A DNA stretch of 64,000 bases. Origin: Quercus robur (taxonomy: Eukaryota > Streptophyta > Magnoliopsida > Fagales > Fagaceae). The translations under genes and the position numbers were made by a program. Shown in pieces: positions 57,146-64,000 of the stretch. Numbering within the stretch: position 1 is the first letter of the stretch; every line of letters begins with the position of its first letter. The DNA lies in contig NC_065542.1 in NCBI RefSeq assembly GCF_932294415.1, forward strand, positions 53,130,406 to 53,194,405, in the 5' to 3' direction. The notes below the pieces were generated by a model. That model did no database searches. It worked only from the letters and a program-made list of their open reading frames with translations, and was not told the DNA's origin.

Positions 57146-59741
57146 TCATGTGAATAGTGGCAGTTTCTGTTCCCCTGATGCATAAGAAATAATACTTCTT
57201 TTAAGAGGTGATATGAAGTGCGCCCCATGCAATGCTGCAGCTCGTAGTATATTTAGGGGTCCAAAATCGACAGAGTATGCCTTCTGAAAACCATCCAGGA
57301 TCCCCATCATCATATTATTTGCTGGTTTTCTCTCGGCTTCATATTTCTTTAACACTGTTACCTGCAAAAGTTGAATCAATGCACACATCATGTGGTTATA
57401 GAGATAATAATTTATTACAATTACATCATCAGGGCAACCAAATAGCTCTAATCAAGTTTTGAGACACTTCTCTAGCCAAAATTGCCTATATTCCGATGTG
57501 GTTAGGACTTGGGACAATTAATTGGTAAACATGTTCAGATATATCCATCAGTCCGCCAAGAGCCTTGTAACTCAAGTCGCATCACCTAGTATTTCCAACA
57601 AAGATGTCTAAGTTCAAATCTCCTCTCTATTATAACTACAAGAAAATAAAATAATAAATAAATATTTCCCTGAGTCCATTTGTCTAGCACTCTAGCTTTA
57701 TGTCTTCACCTAAAACAAGTGAGATACTAGATTAAAGGTCCTTGCATCCTAAAATAAGGCAAAATTCAACAATGAAATTCAAAAGACCTCTTTGCAGAAT
57801 AAGAAATTTTTTGCAAAAACACATTCCTCTCCAATGTCAGAGCCTACAGCTATACCCTCAGCAATGACCCTAGAAAGAGCAAATGCATCTCCAAAACCCA
57901 TATTAACTCCTTGACCAGCCAGAGGATGAACAGTGTGTGCAGCATCTCCAATCAGAACAACATGCTTTGACACATAGTCACTGGCATGCCTTAAGGACAA
58001 CGGAAACACCATTCTTTCAGATGCCAACTTAACCACTTTTGGTGGAACTTCAAAACAATCATTAGCTGATAATGTCACACCTGCTCTAGGCCAAGAAAAC
58101 ATTTCTCCACTTCCAAACAAGCTTGACGTAGGATGAGGACCATATCCATAATCCAGAGCATTATTTACATCTTTCACAAATTCATCCTCATTTCATTAAT
58201 TTACGGTTTGTTGACTCTTTTGGGTTCATAGTCCACACAACATTGCTAAAATTATCACCCATTGGCAAAAGTGCAATTGGACCAGCAGGTAGAAACCGTT
58301 GCCACGCACATCCGTTTTCAACAGTATGTTCTACTGTACGTATGATTGCATTCTGTGAGTAGTTCCATCCGGTTGTCTTGAATCCTGCTAACTCCCTGAC
58401 ACGGGACTTGCCACCATCCGCTCCAACCTGCAATAAATGTCAACAAATTTGAATACTTGTAACCAATTATTATCAGTGACATATGTTATCAAACAGATCT
58501 TACCCACTGAATAAAACGGGCAATTATTCATCCTACTATTCATCAAATGGCAATGCAACTTCATTTACATACAAGTGAAATACCACCAACTTTGTATATA
58601 GACTATTGCCATCACTCAGTTCCAGCTTTGCTAAATGCCTCTGAGAAGACAATGGCGGCCTTGATGATGTGCTGTCCATCCCCAAGGATGAAGGGCTCGG
58701 AGGTAGAGTCATTGAAGATAACTTGGAAAGATAGATTGTCTTCTGGAAATCTGTATTCTATAGAAAAGTTTCAATTTTCTTAGTTGCAAAAAGTATCATA
58801 ATTTACAGCAAGTAAATGAAAATTACATTGCACAAGATAAGGCACATTGAAATTGGCAAAATATTATATATTGATGAGACCTCAAGGAATAAGAATAGCT
58901 ATATATAATGAATGACCAGGTTGCCACCACATTCAAAGAAAATAGCTATGCTAGGGAAGAAATTTTATTTGGACGATGTACTTACAGTGTTTAATTTTGC
59001 TGTACCTGACAGTACACACCCTGTGTACATGTGCCATTTGAGCTTTTTAGAAATTTGACTTCTAAAAAATAAGTTTAAATCTCATTATCAACCCATCAGG
59101 GGGATAGTATCCATCATACTGGAAACTAGAAGGGCCCACAACTGCATCACCAAGGTTTCCTCCTTTTTCTGTTTTCCCTCTCTTTTCTTTTCTTTTATGT
59201 ATATATATATATGTTCAAGTTTGCTCCCACGGGAGGGGGAAAGAGAGAAACAACACTGAAATTGAAGAACTTAAAATAAACAGCGAAGGAATCAACACTT
59301 AGGATTTCCTGAAATCTGCACCAAACTATTTAAGGAAAATTTCCAATAGTAAATTTTATTACTCAAGGAAACCATAAACAGTCTCCATTGGAGTACAATA
59401 GTATTCTTAGATGGTCTATTAGGACTTATCCCTAATCCTGATTGACTTGGGAAAACCAATTATTAAATTACAAAAATAGCTTTGACTCTAAGAAATTAAA
59501 TAAAATGCTAATAACCTATTTAAATAATAAGACCTAAAATAAAATAAAATTGAATACCGAAATGAAATAAAAATAAAATAAAATTGGCTTCGTGCTTCCA
59601 GTACCTTTCAAACTAGGGACCTCCGCTTTATGAGGCGTGATCCTACCTGATTGTGGTACCCCTTAGGGTTGGGTTCACTCACTTTTTCTTTGTTATATAT
59701 ATAAGACAGTATTATAAACCTGATTATGTCAATATTAACAA

Positions 59742-59797
<56 letters not shown>

Positions 59798-60470
59798 GAA
59801 GAGGAGGTACAAATGACCTTATATGAAGAAAAGAAAATTCCTGATAATCAAATCTCACTTAAAGTATAATAAAAGAAAATTCATTCTTAAATTGCTACAC
59901 CTATTATAATGTTAAGAATACTATCCAATAGTGCTCACAGAGCCCTGGATACATCATTAAAACCAAAAGTAAAAAACACAAAAGCCATCCAACACACAAA
60001 AATACAATAACAAAACTCTGAGAATCAAGCACAGATGACAACCATAGTTCATAAAAGGAGATGAAAACTCCACCATATCACTACATTAAGAAAAATATTA
60101 CGCACACCATTCAGCTAAGTCTATATACTTAGTGATCCAATATTGGACAAGGAATATTTTTCATCAGGAAAAGAAAGAATGTAATGAAAGGAAGAACTTC
60201 TCCATAACAGAACTTAAAATACAAGAGGTTTACACTGAATTTATGACAAATTAACAATAAAAATATGTACCTCTATACATGACAGCAGGGAACCATGAAG
60301 AACCTTATTCTCGACTACACACCTGTAGCACAAAGTCATTTGCCATTAAAAACTAGAAGATTACGAAAATGATATTTTTCTTCTTCCTATGCGTATGCTT
60401 ACCCTAGAACTTCTTTATTTATATCCTGTGCATTGTATCTTGTGTGTCCCAAGCCAGTATAATCCCAGAC
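57146..60470 (-). pseudogene. COQ6: 5'-truncated COQ6-like FAD monooxygenase
   Basis: Five exons are recognisable: 60470-60403 (VWDYTGLGHTRYNAQDINKE), 60322-60271 (CVVENKVLHGSLLSC), 58757-58584 (NTDFQKTIYLSKLSSM, then AKLELSDGNSLYTKLV), 58427-57827 (VGADGGKSRVRELAGF, then GDAAHTVHPLAGQGVNMGFG), and 57361-57146 (LKKYEAERKPANNMMMGILD, ends LPLF-T-stop). The DG and GD flavin motifs are kept. Defects: no upstream exons with the GxGxxG FAD motif (about 140 residues missing), one extra A near 58194 that shifts the frame in the 601-nt exon, and GA instead of GT at the donor 57826-57825. COQ6 hydroxylates the ubiquinone ring in mitochondria (family knowledge). Confidence 0.88.
58758..60270 (-). other. 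Intron of the COQ6 copy
   Basis: It runs from GTACAT to CTATAG. It contains a (TA)n at 59207-59219, a (CT)n-(TA)n at 59742-59798, and a non-coding stretch at 59220-59700 with an LTR-like GGTACCCCTTAGGGTTGGG end. No coding similarity. Confidence 0.6.
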
Positions 60471-60479
60471 CTACAGAAA

Positions 60480-60793
60480 ATTATGAAAATATAGAAGAAA
60501 ACATTACCAGTCTTATTTCAAAACATAGTGGGCCACTGGTAGAGAGGATATGTTACAAAGAAGGAAAATACTAACGGATGTCTTTAGGGCAATGGTTAAT
60601 AATCCATTTAAAGAAATTTTTCATGGGGAAAAAAAAAAAATTTAATTTTTTGACAGTTTTTTTTTCCATAAAAGTGATATCAAAACTTTCCTAAAATGAA
60701 TTGTTAATCATTACCCTAAGAACATTCGTTAGCATGGACTTACAAAGAAATGTTGCAAATTATTCAAGTAAAAGAAAATATGATTATATTCTA
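60480..60793. other. Junction between the COQ6 and LRR kinase relics, no gene
   Basis: Upstream exons of COQ6 would be expected here and the rest of the kinase would be expected to start here, but neither is found. A poly-T/A pair near 60635-60665 is the only feature. Confidence 0.5.
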
Positions 60794-63401
60794 AGCAAAA
60801 GAATTATCAAGGTACTCATAAATCAAAAACGAGTCTTGTGGATGTGAACAAAAGCCATGAAATTTAACAATTTTTCAATGTCGTAATTCTGTTAATGCCC
60901 TTATCTCATTTGAGAACTCTTTTTGCTGTGCAATCTCACCATCATGCAAGGATTGTAGTTTCTTCACCACAACTATGTTTCCTGATATTAGGTTGGCTTT
61001 ATAGACAGTTCCATATCCCCCCTTTCCAATGCAAAAATTAGCATCAAAATTTTGGGTTGCATCAATGATTTCTTGGTACATTGTTCTTCCATCAAAAGAT
61101 GATATTGTAAACACTTTTTCCTTGACCACGTCACTTGTTTGGTTTGTTTGTGGATTTTGCCATTTTCTTTTTGCAAAGAAGAAAATTCCAAAGAATACCA
61201 ATACAAGTGAAAGTGTTCCCAAAAGAGGGAAAATGATAAAGAAAATATTTTATTTCCCTTTTTTGAAATATGCCTACCCTACAGGGTTGCAATCCTATAA
61301 CATTTCCACAAAGCCCTTTATTACCTTGTAATGCTTCTATGTAAGCCTCTTGAAAAGCTGTGCTATTGGGAAGAGGATCCTCCAACTCATTGTAGGATAT
61401 ATTGACATACAACAAGCCATGCATCGTTTCAAAAGTAGTTGAATAAGACCGGAGAGGTTATTGTGGGAGACATTCAACAACTCCAAGTTCTGCATATTGT
61501 TAATTTGTGAAGGAATCTCTCCTTTGAGTGAGTTATGGCTCAAGTCTAACTGGGACAAGTGAGTTAATTCACAAATTTGGATTGGAATGTTGAGTTTGAA
61601 CTTGTTTCTCAGATTTAAGTAATGTAGTTTCAAAAGGTTCCCTATATTTGTAGGGATTGACTTGCCAAATCTATTAGTGGATAGATCTAGATACTCAAGT
61701 CTTTCAAATGATCCAAGCTCTAAGGTTATATCACCAGAAAGTTTATTTCCATTCAACATCAACTTCTGCATAGAAATCAACTTTCCAAACTCCATTGGTA
61801 GCTCCCTAACCAATCGATTTGAAGAAAGATCAAGCAATTGGAGAAAAGTGAAGTCTCCAATTTCAAATGGTATGCCACCAGTGATATTGCTCCCAGCAAT
61901 CTGTAGGCTGGACAATCATGTGCACCTGCTCCAATTTTGTGAGATTTCACCATAAAATCTATTGTAACTTAGGTCCATGAATTGCAGATTTTCGTTGACA
62001 ACAAAATCGTCGGATATATTTCCAGAGAGTTGGTCTTTCAAGGCGGAGTCTGATTAAGCTTGTGCAGTTTCTCAATGTTTTGGGTAATGGACCTATGAGA
62101 TGGTTGTTGTCTGCACTAAAGTATTGTAGAGATCCACTTTGGCATAAGTTTTGAGGTAAAAACCCAATGAAGTGGTTGGTATCCAGCTGCAACTCACTCA
62201 AGTTCATTAGATTTCCAATCTCTTGCGGAATGGGACCAAAAAGTTGGTTATCACGGAGGTATAAAAATTTTAAGTTGCTCAACTTACCCAAGGAATTTGG
62301 AACAGTACCAGTCAACTGATTTCTACTCAGTTCAAGATCATTTATGGACTTCAAGTTTCCTAATTCTTCAAGAATGGTGCCTGAGAGTTGATTGTTGTAC
62401 ATGTGTAAAACAGTTAGGTTGCTTAGAGCACCTAGTGATGTGGGAATCAAACCAGAAAGATTATTTGTATGAAGGCTTTAATAGATAAGAGACTTCAAAT
62501 TTCCTATTTCTTGGGGAACAGAGCCAAACAGATGATTTTTATACATATGCAACATGATTAGCTTCTCTATGTTTCCAATAGTAGATGGGATGAGACCTGT
62601 AAGATTATTTTTTGATGTGTCTAATTTAAATAAATTGGAGAGGTTTCCGATTTCTGGAGGAATGGAACCAGAAAGTTGATTATGACGTAGGTACAAATAA
62701 GCCAAGTTGCTTAAATTACCTAAAGATGCAGGAATGGTACACACAATGGAATTATTGCTGAGATATAAGTGAGTCAAGTAGCTCAAATCACCTAATGAAG
62801 CAGGAATGCAGCCATGGAGGTGGTTGGCATACAAATAAAGCTCTGTGAGAGATTTCAACTGACCTATTTCCCACGGAATCGAGCCATTTAATTGATTTTC
62901 AGCTAGGTACAAGGCCTCATACAAGATTGGTCAGTAGGCCAATCTGTGGTGGGATTTCCCCCGATAAGTTATTGAAGGATAGAACAAGATATATAAGTTT
63001 GGACAGGTTGCTAATTTCAACAGGGATTCATTCATGCTAAGATCAACAAATGTAAGGTTGGGGAGAGATGAGAATGAAAATTCATGGAGCGTACCTTTCA
63101 AGCCTGAGTTAGTCAGGTTTAATCTAATAACACTACCTGCTTGGTTGCATGAAATGCCGAACCAACTGCATGGGATGAAGCTTTTATTTTGATTACTCGA
63201 AGCATTGGTAGCATTATTTGGATGAAGAGTCCATGAAGGCAAGTGTGACTGGGTTTCATTTTGAAGACTGGCTTTCCAATTGAGTAGAGCATTTGCCTCT
63301 GCCTCTTCATTTACCGAAAGAGAAGCAACACCTAGTGAGGAATGTAACACAGCCAAGGCGGCCGTAAGAAGGACCGAAAGTACTTTTTTTAAGATAGACA
63401 T
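60794..63401 (-). pseudogene. MIK2-like LRR receptor kinase pseudogene
   Basis: ATG at 63401 opens a signal peptide (SILKKVLSVLLTAALAVLHS), LRRNT (ALLNWKASLQ, WFGISCN), about 19 LRRs (e.g. ENQLNGSIPWEIGQLKSL, NNQLSGTILEELGNLKS), a membrane segment (LVLVFFGIFFF) and the kinase N-lobe (IGKGGYGTVYKAN, VVVKKLQS). Lesions, in order: a small deletion near 63030, a 4-base insertion near 62928, TAA at 62480, 2 bases lost near 62035, TGA at 61918, one base lost near 61447 and another near 61247, and TGA at 60877 where the conserved Arg of RHRNIVKL stands. In-frame homology runs on past that stop (KIVKFHGFCSHPQDSFLIYE) to about 60800, then ends. The catalytic loop is missing. The family senses peptides at the plasma membrane (family knowledge). 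Confidence 0.92.
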
Positions 63402-63499
63402 AGTAATGGTGTTTCTTTTACAAGTTGAAAACACATTCAAAACTCTTATCTTTTTTTTTTTTTGAGAAATATTCAAAACTCTATCTTAATATGTCTAAG

Positions 63500-63680
63500 C
63501 TATTTCTCAAATAAATAAATAAATAAAATATGTCTAAGCTATACGCATTAATTTCTTCCACACTGTATACAGGTCTAAGATTTGAAATCTCAAATAAATA
63601 AATAAATAAATAAAATATGTCTAAGCTATCCGCATTAATTTCTTCCACACTGTATACATGTCTAAGATTTGAAAGTCTCC
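63500..63680. repeat. Tandem repeat, about 88-bp unit, two copies
   Basis: (AAAT)n, then ATGTCTAAGCTAT, CGCATTAATTTCTTCCACAC and TGTATACA recur at about 63524 and 63612. It lies 100-280 bp upstream of the kinase pseudogene start. Confidence 0.8.
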
Positions 63681-63694
63681 TGCAATCAATTTTC

Positions 63695-63890
63695 GTTGTC
63701 AATGGCGACCAATGGGTAAGAGAAGGTATCTGGATCTTTCACACTAACTTTACCTTTTTTATCCAGAAACCAAAAAAAAAAAAAATTCGTCGTCAATGGC
63801 GGCCAACGGGTAAGAGAAGGTACCTTTATCTTTCACATTAACTTTACCTTCTTTATCCCAAAAAAAAAAATCGTCGTCAATGGTGGCTAG
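63695..63890. repeat. Tandem repeat, about 96-bp unit, 2.2 copies
   Basis: CGTCGTCAATGGCGGCCAAC, GGGTAAGAGAAGGTA, ATCTTTCAC and AACTTTACCTT recur at 63698 and 63790, and a third copy begins near 63872. Each unit ends in a poly-A run. Confidence 0.8.
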
Positions 63891-64000
63891 AAACAAACAA
63901 AAAAAAAAAAAAAAAAAAAAAAAAATCGTCGTCAGAAAATAGAAACTTTTTATAAGTTATTAACGTGGCAAAGCAGTTTGTAAAAAAAAAATATATATAA

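Noticed and set aside
58547..58783. 78-codon plus-strand frame
   Set aside because: It is the antisense shadow of the COQ6 exon 58757-58584, whose minus-strand frame has the family sequence and proper splice sites.
1..64000. tRNA or rRNA genes, or organellar insertions
   Set aside because: I looked for cloverleaf-type 5' and 3' arms and GGTTCGA-type T-loops and found no convincing set; tRNA-like words are only retrotransposon primer sites.
1..64000. A previously undescribed multi-gene system
   Set aside because: The coding content is one intact WAK gene, decayed known gene families and transposable elements; no unknown conserved gene cluster is present.

Overview
This is nuclear DNA of a flowering plant. 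Genes have introns with GT/AG splice sites, the base composition is AT-rich with many microsatellites, and nearly every class of plant transposable element is present. The gene content (a wall-associated receptor kinase, LRR receptors, a UGT87-type glycosyltransferase, a COQ6-type monooxygenase) fits a dicot. Several repeat families remind me of woody rosids such as oaks and relatives, but that is an impression from memory, not a proven assignment.

Layout. 1-10.4 kb is stacked LTR-retrotransposon debris: the 3' end and LTR of a Copia element, a decayed Ty3/gypsy gag-protease on the minus strand, a solo Copia LTR with a perfect target duplication, gypsy LTR sequence, and the 3' end of another gypsy element. 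10.5-16.2 kb is a candidate minus-strand Helitron carrying LINE and RNase-H scraps and a 531-bp tandem duplication. 18.97-25.93 kb holds the only gene that looks intact: a three-exon wall-associated kinase (WAK-like) on the minus strand. Its 4.2-kb second intron contains a very young 1.46-kb miniature LTR retrotransposon (TRIM) whose interior has a cluster of W-box cores and a cluster of TGACG motifs. 26-45 kb is a repeat landscape: tandem arrays, at least six small TIR elements with TAA duplications, a Mutator-like element with a GC-rich cargo, a foldback element, segmental duplications, and relics of further WAK copies. 45.5-47.6 kb is a WAK exon relic split by a Harbinger-like element that itself carries a solo LTR. 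47.8-53 kb is Copia and gypsy sequence. 53.5-63.4 kb is a gene graveyard on the minus strand: a UGT87A-like gene split by a solo LTR, an LRR-protein fragment abutting it, a 5'-truncated COQ6 copy, and a MIK2-like LRR receptor kinase with at least eight disabling lesions.

How the parts relate. The intact WAK and its relics show a receptor-kinase cluster that expanded locally and was then broken by insertions. The two solo LTRs of one family, the filled/empty MITE site and the codon-level target duplication in the UGT give an internally consistent insertion history. I found no CRISPR array, operon or tRNA/rRNA gene, and nothing I would call a new molecular system. The best candidates for follow-up are the cis-motif-dense TRIM inside the WAK intron and the gene-fragment-carrying TIR elements.
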